DNA from: Methylomonas methanica MC09
GTDB lineage: Bacteria; Pseudomonadota; Gammaproteobacteria; Methylococcales; Methylomonadaceae
NCBI RefSeq assembly: GCF_000214665.1
Contig: NC_015572.1
Coordinates: forward strand, 1,116,001 to 1,180,000
DNA: 64,000 nt
Direction: 5' to 3'
The position numbers and the translations under genes were made by a program. Position 1 is the first letter of the stretch; each line of letters begins with the position of its first letter. The notes under the pieces were generated by a model. That model worked only from the letters and a program-made list of their open reading frames with translations. It was not told the origin of the DNA and ran no database searches. Positions 57,355 through 64,000 of the stretch are shown one piece after another.

Positions 57355-58242
57355 TCAGTTACTAAGGCTTTGCCTGGGCAAGTCGGCGCGTCGGCCCCAT
57401 TCCTCCCAGGAGCCGTCGTACAGCGGAACGTCCCGGATGCCCATTTGATAAAGCGCCAGCAGCAATAGCGCTGCCGACACCCCGGAACCGCAGCTGGCGA
57501 CCAGCGGCCGGGTGGAGTCCACGGCGGTGGTCGACAGCAGTTGCCGCAACGATTCGGTTGGCTTTAAGCGCTGGTCTTCCGCAGAGAACAGGTTTGGGTA
57601 GGGAAGATTAATGCTGCCCGGAATATGGCCGGGATGCAGACCGGGTTCGTGTAACGGGCGTTGGCCGTTAAAGCTGTCCGCCGATCTGGCGTCCAGAATT
57701 TGCGCGCCGCCTTGTTCATGAATGGCACGTAATTGTTCTAAATCCACATAAAGCCGGGGTTGAAAAACGGCATCGAATAATTTGGGTTCTGGCCGTTTGC
57801 GCTCGGCAGTCACCGGGTATGATAATGTTGCCCAGCGTGCCAGACCGCCGTCCAAAACATAGACGTTGTCGTGCCCAAATACCCGAAACATCCACCAGAC
57901 GCGGGCGGCGGCAAAAAAGTGATTATTGTCGTAGACGATCACCCGGGTGTCGTTATTAATGCCGAATTGTCCCACTTGCCGGGCGAATTGCTGCGCGCTG
58001 GGCAGCGTATGCGGCAGGGTGCTGTTTTGATCCGCAATTTCGTCTATATCGAAGAATTGCGCACCGGGAATGTGCCGGCGTGCGAACTCCTGTTGGGCGT
58101 GACGCTGTTGCCTGGGCAGGAAGAAGGTAGCGTCCAGAATAACCAGGTCCGGGCAATCGAGGTTTTGCAGCAACCATTCGCAGCCGACTAAAGCGCCGCA
58201 GGGTTCGGATATCAGGTTGCCGGGCAATAAAGTCGTCGTCAT
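57355..58242 (-). CDS. sseA: Sulfurtransferase (rhodanese / 3-mercaptopyruvate type)
   Basis: 295 aa with two tandem rhodanese domains. Only the second carries the active-site Cys, in SCGSGVSAALL near residue 248. The CGSGVS loop favours 3-mercaptopyruvate sulfurtransferase over thiosulfate rhodanese. Its 5' end precedes the divergent winged-helix gene at 58415. Confidence 0.88.
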   Translation of the reverse strand: MTTTLLPGNLISEPCGALVGCEWLLQNLDCPDLVILDATFFLPRQQRHAQQEFARRHIPGAQFFDIDEIADQNSTLPHTLPSAQQFARQVGQFGINNDTRVIVYDNNHFFAAARVWWMFRVFGHDNVYVLDGGLARWATLSYPVTAERKRPEPKLFDAVFQPRLYVDLEQLRAIHEQGGAQILDARSADSFNGQRPLHEPGLHPGHIPGSINLPYPNLFSAEDQRLKPTESLRQLLSTTAVDSTRPLVASCGSGVSAALLLLALYQMGIRDVPLYDGSWEEWGRRADLPRQSLSN

Positions 58243-58414
58243 GGCGGTTTACTATCGGTTTGTCGTCGATCGTCCAAGGTGGGCGAATTGTTGGTCGGAT
58301 ACTAACTCAATTAGGACGATTGGATGCGAAATTCCTACAATAGTTAACTGTTTGCGCGGGATTATTTTCGAATGGTTTATACTGCTACTTTGTTTTTTTA
58401 CGGGCTATCTCACT

Positions 58415-58873
58415 ATGAAAAAGACCAAAACCACCACCGAAGTACCTGCAACGTCAGTTAAAGCAGAATCTACCGCTGCGCCCAAAAAAGCCGCTGCCAA
58501 GTCGGCACCGAAAAAAAAGTCTGAAGCGGTAGCGCCACAACCCAAAGCCGAACAAACCAAAGCCGAACAACCCACTCCCGCTGCGGTTGCCGAGGCCGCG
58601 CCTAAAAAACCTGCTCCAGCTCCAAAGGCTAAAGCCAAGGCAGCCAAACCCGCAGCGGTAACGCCGGAACTGCCGATGTCCGAGCGGGTTGGTTTGACTG
58701 CGGGGACTATTTGGCATTACTTGTCCGGCAATGGCGAGACCTCCGTCGCCAAGCTGATAAAGGAGCTGCCGGAAGAGGAAAAAATCATCCAGCGCAGCAT
58801 AGGCTGGCTGGCTCAGGAAGACAAAATCGTCATCAGCACCGTCGACCGGATCGAAGTGGTCGTCTTGAAATAA
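58415..58873 (+). CDS. Lys/Ala-rich tail plus winged-helix protein (DUF2582-like)
   Basis: 152 aa from the ATG at 58415. The N-terminal 80 residues are low-complexity Lys/Ala/Pro, like histone-H1-type tails. The C-terminal 65 residues (SERVGLTAGTIWHYLSGNGETSVAKLIKEL) form a small winged helix of the DUF2582 type. It may bind DNA, but this is inferred. A possible weak terminator (GCCCGC/GCGGGC at 58898-58916) follows. 58874-59213 otherwise shows nothing convincing. Confidence 0.75.
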   Translation: MKKTKTTTEVPATSVKAESTAAPKKAAAKSAPKKKSEAVAPQPKAEQTKAEQPTPAAVAEAAPKKPAPAPKAKAKAAKPAAVTPELPMSERVGLTAGTIWHYLSGNGETSVAKLIKELPEEEKIIQRSIGWLAQEDKIVISTVDRIEVVVLK

Positions 58874-59231
58874 AAACGTGTGTCCGCAGAATCATTAGCC
58901 CGCAACCCCGGCGGGCATTTGAATTGAGCTGTTTGAACATCTTCGCCTGATCAGCAACCGGCTCTCGGGCTGTAAGTCGCCAGTGGTTTTTCGTATTCCG
59001 TTACAGACCTGTTATTGCGGGCAGCCACAGGTTTTAAGTTGTCCGCATCATCTTCTTCCGATGTTTTAAGTGCCGATGAATTTAACCCAAACATAATTTC
59101 AGTCTCATCTGATTTTAAGAAGGGTTTTGTAGAATCTAACCAACACAAATAAATCCTTACATCAGCAAGTGGACGAACGACTCGTGACGAGGTTGCGGCG
59201 TCCATTTTAGACAATGAATACAGGCGGCATA

Positions 59232-59756
59232 ATGGTTAGAGTTTTCGATGGGTTAGCGGCTGGCTTTAGCGCGTCAAACCGGCAATTGGTTCGGCTGCTG
59301 TTGATTGCATCCCTGGTTTCGCTGGGAGGTTGTGCAAGCGAACCGCCCGTGATGATCTCCAGCTACGTTCCGGAAGCCGAGGCCCCCGTCTATAAACGCT
59401 TGGCACCCTACAACAAACCGTACAAAGTCAAAGGCAAAACCTATACGCCCTTGCCCAGTGCCGTTGGTTATAAAGCCACGGGCACGGCATCCTGGTACGG
59501 TGCCGAATCCGGCAATCGCACGGCAAGCGGCGCCCGCTTTCGCCCGCACGGGCTCACTGCCGCCCATAAAACGCTACCCATTCCGTCTAAGGTGAGAGTC
59601 ACCAATCTTAAAACCGGCCGATTCGTGGAGGTGGTGATTAACGATAGAGGGCCTTTCAAGGGCAACCGGTTGATCGATTTGTCGCAAGGTGCTGCCCGAC
59701 AGCTTGGAATCTCCGGGTTGGCGGAAGTTTCGGTCGAATATATTGGCGATTCGTAA
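59232..59756 (+). CDS. rlpA: RlpA-like septal ring lytic transglycosylase
   Basis: 174 aa from the ATG at 59232 (59214 would add six residues). The lipoprotein signal has the lipobox SLGGC. A double-psi beta-barrel domain follows (ATGTASWYGAESGNRTASGARF, near residue 80-100, and VVINDRGPFKGNRLIDLSQGAA). There is no SPOR domain, unlike the longest RlpA forms. RlpA acts on denuded glycan strands or at the septum. Confidence 0.85.
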   Translation: MVRVFDGLAAGFSASNRQLVRLLLIASLVSLGGCASEPPVMISSYVPEAEAPVYKRLAPYNKPYKVKGKTYTPLPSAVGYKATGTASWYGAESGNRTASGARFRPHGLTAAHKTLPIPSKVRVTNLKTGRFVEVVINDRGPFKGNRLIDLSQGAARQLGISGLAEVSVEYIGDS

Positions 59757-59764
59757 ATGTTTGT

Positions 59765-60661
59765 TCAGCTCTGTGTCAAATCCCGGTAAACCGATATCAG
59801 CTTTTCAGCGATAGCCGGATCGGCGCAATACAACACCCCGCAATGATTCATAAACGTTGTACCGGTGGGATTTAGCACCAACGGTTTGCCGCCCATATCG
59901 CTGACCGATGCGTTCGTCTCCCGGAACAGGCAACTGGTTGCCGCATAGTCCCAGATGCTGCCGCCACCGATTTGCGGTTTGGGAAATTTGAAATAGCAGG
60001 CGGGCGGCATAGCCAGAACCTGGCAGGCGTTCATCGCCGCGCCGCCCTGCAGTTTTAATTCAGCGCCGGCGTAGCCCAGTTCTTGGGCGATGCGTTTCAG
60101 GGCAGTTAATGTCGCCGGATATAGCGGGTCTTCTACAAAGCTTTTGTCGGTGAGAAAGCTCAGGGTTTGTTGTGCCGACGGCGTTGTTGCGGGCAACGTT
60201 AGCGATTGTCGGTTGCGCCATGCGCCTCGGCCTGTTATGGCGTGAAAAAGCGTTTGCGTTAACGGATCGTAAACCACGCCGATCAGCGGCGCGCCGTCCC
60301 TGGCAAGTAAAGCGATGGACACCGAATAACCCGGCAGCGCTTCGATGAAGGGCAGGGTGCCGTCCAGCGGATCTATGCACCAGAAGTAATCCTTGCGCAG
60401 CCGCTCGCCGTCGTCGGGGCTTTCTTCCGACAGCAAGGCCAAATCGAAGCGGTCGCAGCTGGGGCGCAGTATTTGCAGGATAATCTCCTGACTAAGGTGA
60501 TCGACTTCCGTCACCACCTGCGCAGCCAGACTGCCGCCGTTGCGTTTGGTATCGACAGAGACCTTGCGTTGGGCGTAGTCGGCGATCAAATGTCCGGCCT
60601 GATAGGCGGCGGAGATAGCGCATTGGCCGAGCATAAACAGCTCAGTTGCCGACAGACGCAT
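59765..60661 (-). CDS. CysQ-like 3'(2'),5'-bisphosphate nucleotidase / inositol phosphatase family
   Basis: 298 aa from the ATG at 60661 (a longer frame begins at 60709). The Mg-binding motifs of the inositol-monophosphatase superfamily are present: LLSEESPDD and [25 protein letters not shown], then [13 protein letters not shown]. Probably removes the 3' phosphate of PAP. Overlaps the next upstream gene's stop by 20 bp. The substrate could be another phosphorylated small molecule. Confidence 0.8.
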   Translation of the reverse strand: MRLSATELFMLGQCAISAAYQAGHLIADYAQRKVSVDTKRNGGSLAAQVVTEVDHLSQEIILQILRPSCDRFDLALLSEESPDDGERLRKDYFWCIDPLDGTLPFIEALPGYSVSIALLARDGAPLIGVVYDPLTQTLFHAITGRGAWRNRQSLTLPATTPSAQQTLSFLTDKSFVEDPLYPATLTALKRIAQELGYAGAELKLQGGAAMNACQVLAMPPACYFKFPKPQIGGGSIWDYAATSCLFRETNASVSDMGGKPLVLNPTGTTFMNHCGVLYCADPAIAEKLISVYRDLTQS

Positions 60662-61628
60662 GCTCTCTCCCGTGGCTGGTTTGCAGTTGGCTAATGACTT
60701 GCCGGGCAACGCGCTCGCTGTAGCTGCTGCTGGGCCAGTGTCCGGGGCTCCAGCCTTTCAAAAAGCGGTGAAAGTCGGTCCAGGCTATGGGGTAAAGGCT
60801 GCGCCAGTTTTTTACCACGGCATCGGCGTCCACGGTTTTTTGCGTGGTATGCAAGGCTTGTTTCAAGGCCTGAAAATATACGTCCAGTAGCTGATCTTGT
60901 TGGCGTTCGCAAGCGTCGCCATCCAGGCAGCTGTCGATAAAGTAAGCCACATCTTTAATGCCCGGCCCGCCGCCGACATATTGAAAATCGACCGCCGCAA
61001 CCTGTTTGCCGTCAGGCGAAAAACAAAAATTCGCCAGCTTGGCGTCGCCGTGCACAAAGGTTTGATAAGGGCTGTCGCGCAAGGTTTGGTCTATCACCGC
61101 GGCCGCATATTTCAAGTTAATGTCGGTCAAAGCCTGCCATTCGTCGGGTCGGGTTTGCAGATGCCAATAGGTGCCGGTAGGCCATAAATCCGTGGGTTGC
61201 TGGCCGAAAAAGGTGGCATGAAAGTGTGCCAGCCAACGCAGGCAGGTTTGTATCTCTTCGGGATTAGCCCGTGAGCGCCGATAAGGATAACCGGCCGGAT
61301 TCAGGTCTTCCAACACCAGCAGCCTGCCATCGGCGAAACCTGCCGATCCCAGACAAGCCGGTACCCGGCAATCCGCATCGCAATGTGAGCTCCAGCGCTC
61401 GTACCAAGCAGTTTCGACCTGATAGGAACGCAGCTTGCGCTGGTGCGACAGGCCGGTTTGCCTGGGCAGTTTTACCTGTTTGACAATGACGCTGCTCCGG
61501 TCGCCGCCGCTTAAACCGTAACGCACGATCTGGCCGTAACCGCGCCATAAACGTTGCACCACTTCTAAGGGGAACGCTTTTTCCGCGCCGGTGGCGTTTA
61601 GAATCAGCTCGTGAATCGCCGGGTTCAT
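60642..61628 (-). CDS. Aminoglycoside phosphotransferase/choline kinase-like protein
   Basis: 328 aa from the ATG at 61628. The kinase-like fold has the catalytic loop [11 protein letters not shown] and the DxD-type metal motif [21 protein letters not shown]. EcKinase/DUF1679-like or related sugar/choline kinases share this pattern. Substrate unknown. Transcribed with the CysQ-like gene. Confidence 0.75.
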   Translation of the reverse strand: MNPAIHELILNATGAEKAFPLEVVQRLWRGYGQIVRYGLSGGDRSSVIVKQVKLPRQTGLSHQRKLRSYQVETAWYERWSSHCDADCRVPACLGSAGFADGRLLVLEDLNPAGYPYRRSRANPEEIQTCLRWLAHFHATFFGQQPTDLWPTGTYWHLQTRPDEWQALTDINLKYAAAVIDQTLRDSPYQTFVHGDAKLANFCFSPDGKQVAAVDFQYVGGGPGIKDVAYFIDSCLDGDACERQQDQLLDVYFQALKQALHTTQKTVDADAVVKNWRSLYPIAWTDFHRFLKGWSPGHWPSSSYSERVARQVISQLQTSHGREHASVGN

Positions 61629-61651
61629 GGTCGTGCCTGGCAAAATTCAAG

Positions 61652-62269
61652 TCAAACCGCGAGGACTCGCGCAACCACGGGCAATGCCTCCTGCATATGC
61701 TCGAAACTGTGAGAGCCGCCGGTAAAGGTCGCCACGTTGGCTATCGAACGGTACTTTGCCAGGGTTTTTTCGGCATCCAAAAGCTCGTCGCCCATATCCA
61801 GTAAAACGGTTCTGTCGAGCGCTTGTTTGCTGTCGGCCAGTGCTTGTTCGTAGCTTTGGTATTGCTCGCAATGCACTCGGCTCCATTCATAAGGCTGGCC
61901 GGTTTCGAAGTTTTCCGTCACGCCGATAAACTGCGGCAGCAGTTTGCTGGGGTTGACGGCCGGATTGATCATCACGGCTTTACAGCCGGTTTTCATGGCC
62001 AGATACTCGCTGGCAAAGCCGCCCATGGACGAGCCCATGAAAACCACGTCGCGGCCTTGATCCAGATACTGGTTCCAACTGAATAGCAGGTCTTCCACGA
62101 TGTTCTGGAAATCCCGGTAGTCGACATTCGGAGTATCGAATACGATATCATGCTCGGCGCAAAACGCCTGCATTACCGCCAGTTTTTGCTTGCCGACCAG
62201 TAGCTTGCCGTTTAAATTCAAGGATGCGGAATTGAAACCGTGCAGATAAATAATGGTTTTTTTATTCAT
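61652..62269 (-). CDS. yqiA: YqiA-type esterase
   Basis: 205 aa alpha/beta hydrolase. N-terminal IIYLHGFNSASLNLNGK, nucleophile Ser in GSSMGGFAS near residue 80 and the late catalytic His in GGSHSFEHM. Matches the UPF0227/YqiA-YcfP group. It overlaps the lnt end by 8 bp. Confidence 0.88.
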   Translation of the reverse strand: MNKKTIIYLHGFNSASLNLNGKLLVGKQKLAVMQAFCAEHDIVFDTPNVDYRDFQNIVEDLLFSWNQYLDQGRDVVFMGSSMGGFASEYLAMKTGCKAVMINPAVNPSKLLPQFIGVTENFETGQPYEWSRVHCEQYQSYEQALADSKQALDRTVLLDMGDELLDAEKTLAKYRSIANVATFTGGSHSFEHMQEALPVVARVLAV

Positions 62270-63836
62270 GGGTTTTGGCGTTAGTTTTTTGCAGAAATCC
62301 CGCGCCGAGTAGCGCGATCAGGCCGGTCCATAACAGCCCCGGCAGCAGGTTGAGGTGGCGTTGGTAAAAAGTGGTCGGCGGTTGGGTTAAAAATGGCACG
62401 TGGTAAGCGCCGGCCCACAGGGTATCTTGCGGCGACAGTTCCAGTACGTCGCCGTTGGCCAGCGAGACGGTTGAGATGCCGGTATTAGTCACCCGCAGCA
62501 CAGGCCGGCGAAACTCCACGCCGCGGGCCAGCGTCATGTACAAATGCTGGTAAGGTTCCTGCCAGCTGCCGTACCAGGAGTCGTTGGTGGTGTTCACGAT
62601 AAATTGTGCGCCCAAGTCGGCAAGCCCTTGGGAAAATTCCGGGAACAAACTTTCGTAGCAGATTTGCGGGCCCATGGCGTAGCCGTTCAGTTTTAACAGT
62701 AGTGTCGGTCCGGGGCCGCGCCCGAAATGTCCCACCATCGGCAGCATGCTTCTGAGCCAGGGAAAGGATTCTTCGCCGGGAATATATTCGCCCAAGGCCA
62801 GCAAAATGGTCTTGCTGTAATGCGGTTCGATGACGCTGCCCTGTTGGTCGACGGCGAACATCGAATTGGTAAGCAAGCCGGATATCGGGTCTTTTGCGTA
62901 CGCGCCGGTGATCAGCGATACTTGCCGGTTGCGCAGAAATTCCTGCAGCAGTTCGGCATAAAACGACTGGTTGAATTCGCCGCCCAGCAAGGATGGAAAG
63001 GCGGTCTCCGACCACATGACAAAGTCGGTCTGCGGATTCTCCGCCAAGCCGGCATCGGTGGCCTGAAAATAGCGGGTCAAAATCTCCGCCCGGAACCCCT
63101 TGCCGTGCTCCAGCGATTGTTTTTCCAGATTGCCGATATTGGCTTGTACCAGTAGCACATCCACCGCCGCGTCGGGCGCGGGCAAACGCTGTTTCAACCA
63201 GATGCCGCTTCCGTTCAGCCCGGCGAATATCGCCAGTAAGGCTGCAAAACCAAGCTTGCCGGAGATTGTCGCCCGCCGCCGCCAAGCGAACAATACCAGC
63301 AGATTGGCTAGTATGCTTAACATGCTTAGGCCGGTAAAGCCGACGAATTCCGCCCATTGGTAAATCGGTAAACCGGCCCCGTACCAGCTATAGCCGAAAT
63401 TCCATTTAAACAGCATTGGCACGTACAGCTCAGCCAAGGCCGTAAACACCGCCATCAAGGCGAACGATAAACCGGTACTGCAAGCCAGCCGCTTGCGAGC
63501 CCAAAACCACAGCGCGCCGGCAATCGGTACGAATAAATGCCCGAATAAGGCGAACAAGATCATGCCTATACCGGATAGAAACCAATTTACTTTGGCGAAT
63601 TCGTGCAAGGTGTAGGTCACCCAGTTAAAGCCGATCAGCGTGTAAATAAAGCTGGTCAAAACGCCGCCGACCAACACGTTTTTCAAGCGGTCCTGTTGCT
63701 GCCAAAATAACCACAGCGGCACAAAACAAAATAACGATGCCCAGGGCGGAAACGGGATATAACTGGTGCCAATCAATACGCCGGAAAAAGTCGGCAACAG
63801 CCATCGCGAATAGTTAGTCGTCCACTGTGTCTGCAT
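62262..63836 (-). CDS. lnt: Apolipoprotein N-acyltransferase
   Basis: 524 aa. About seven N-terminal membrane helices (residues 1-205) precede a carbon-nitrogen hydrolase domain with the Glu-Lys-Cys triad region: VMWSETAFPSLL (Glu), the LALGEYIPGE segment and ICYESLFPE (Cys). It adds the third acyl chain to lipoproteins in the inner membrane. The usual partner corC is not in the window. The last bases, 63993-64000 (aaggaggt), are a strong plus-strand ribosome site for a gene just outside. Confidence 0.94.
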   Translation of the reverse strand: MQTQWTTNYSRWLLPTFSGVLIGTSYIPFPPWASLFCFVPLWLFWQQQDRLKNVLVGGVLTSFIYTLIGFNWVTYTLHEFAKVNWFLSGIGMILFALFGHLFVPIAGALWFWARKRLACSTGLSFALMAVFTALAELYVPMLFKWNFGYSWYGAGLPIYQWAEFVGFTGLSMLSILANLLVLFAWRRRATISGKLGFAALLAIFAGLNGSGIWLKQRLPAPDAAVDVLLVQANIGNLEKQSLEHGKGFRAEILTRYFQATDAGLAENPQTDFVMWSETAFPSLLGGEFNQSFYAELLQEFLRNRQVSLITGAYAKDPISGLLTNSMFAVDQQGSVIEPHYSKTILLALGEYIPGEESFPWLRSMLPMVGHFGRGPGPTLLLKLNGYAMGPQICYESLFPEFSQGLADLGAQFIVNTTNDSWYGSWQEPYQHLYMTLARGVEFRRPVLRVTNTGISTVSLANGDVLELSPQDTLWAGAYHVPFLTQPPTTFYQRHLNLLPGLLWTGLIALLGAGFLQKTNAKTHE

Positions 63837-64000
63837 GCCTTGTTATTCCATGTTCGGTTTGAAAAACAGCATTGTAACCGATAGCCGGATAGGCATTATG
63901 TGTAGGCTGAGTTCAAACCTATTTACCGCAATAAAGCGTGCAAGAGCATATTGAAACTGGCCGTTGAGTTAGTATCAGACTGGGAGCGGCCGAAGGAGGT

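Noticed and set aside
58951-59214. 87-aa minus-strand frame between the winged-helix gene and rlpA
   Set aside because: No ribosome site, no recognisable domain, and its start overlaps the rlpA leader. It remains possible but unsupported.

Overview
The window comes from a gammaproteobacterial chromosome. The gene content points to a methanotroph-like member of the Methylococcales such as a Methylomonas relative, but that is an inference from gene style (PEP-CTERM/PrsT, ISAs1 and IS3 elements, the cell-shape cluster and its neighbours) and not a proven identification. Nearly all of it is ordinary, densely packed housekeeping sequence. Two places carry accessory DNA.

Positions 7-13093 hold an integrated filamentous phage (Inoviridae-like). 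It is bounded by a perfect 44-bp direct repeat that lies inside the 3' end of mltB. In order it carries a membrane protein gene, a HTH repressor, a strong promoter overlapped by operator-like repeats, early genes, two structured non-coding regions, an ssDNA-binding protein, virion proteins (major coat protein, a tiny hydrophobic protein, a pIII-like adhesin and a pVI-like protein), a Zot/pI assembly ATPase, a large nested hairpin, a replication initiator and a tyrosine integrase. An ISAs1-family element splits the replication gene and an IS3-family element splits the integrase gene. Each has a clear target duplication and each host gene is restored in frame when the element is removed. Without them the phage would be about 10.57 kb. 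The phage's right end supplies a substitute 3' end for mltB, so the host gene stays open.

13.0-19.6 kb is the envelope-elongation cluster (mltB, rodA, mrdA/PBP2, mreD, mreC, then mreB behind its own terminator), all on the minus strand. gatCAB diverges from it at 19.7-22.9 kb. Between 22.9 and 25.1 kb lies an AT-rich accessory block. It is flanked by inverted copies of a roughly 260-bp repeat and contains a palindromic repeat, two or three co-directional genes with winged-helix-like and DUF4145/HEPN-like features, and a 67-bp element with the architecture of an integron attC site directly behind the last stop codon.

25.2-35.2 kb carries a lipoprotein, a Lon-like protease, a DUF2721 protein, a PEP-CTERM exported protein next to the TPR protein PrsT, and parC. 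35.4-38.2 kb encodes a large sensor with an ethylene-receptor-like membrane domain (Asp, Tyr, Cys and His ligand residues all present) fused to PAS, GGDEF and EAL domains. 38.3-45.7 kb holds dusA, folE, hemH, a membrane-anchored MutS-like ATPase, purT, a lytic transglycosylase, a HDOD protein and maf. 45.8-50.3 kb is the yceD-rpmF-plsX-fabHDG fatty-acid cluster, which ends at fabG without acpP. The remainder holds a diguanylate cyclase, tRNA-Val, uvrA, an MFS transporter, ssb, a methyltransferase, a sulfurtransferase, a small winged-helix protein, rlpA, a CysQ-like phosphatase, a kinase-like protein, yqiA and lnt.
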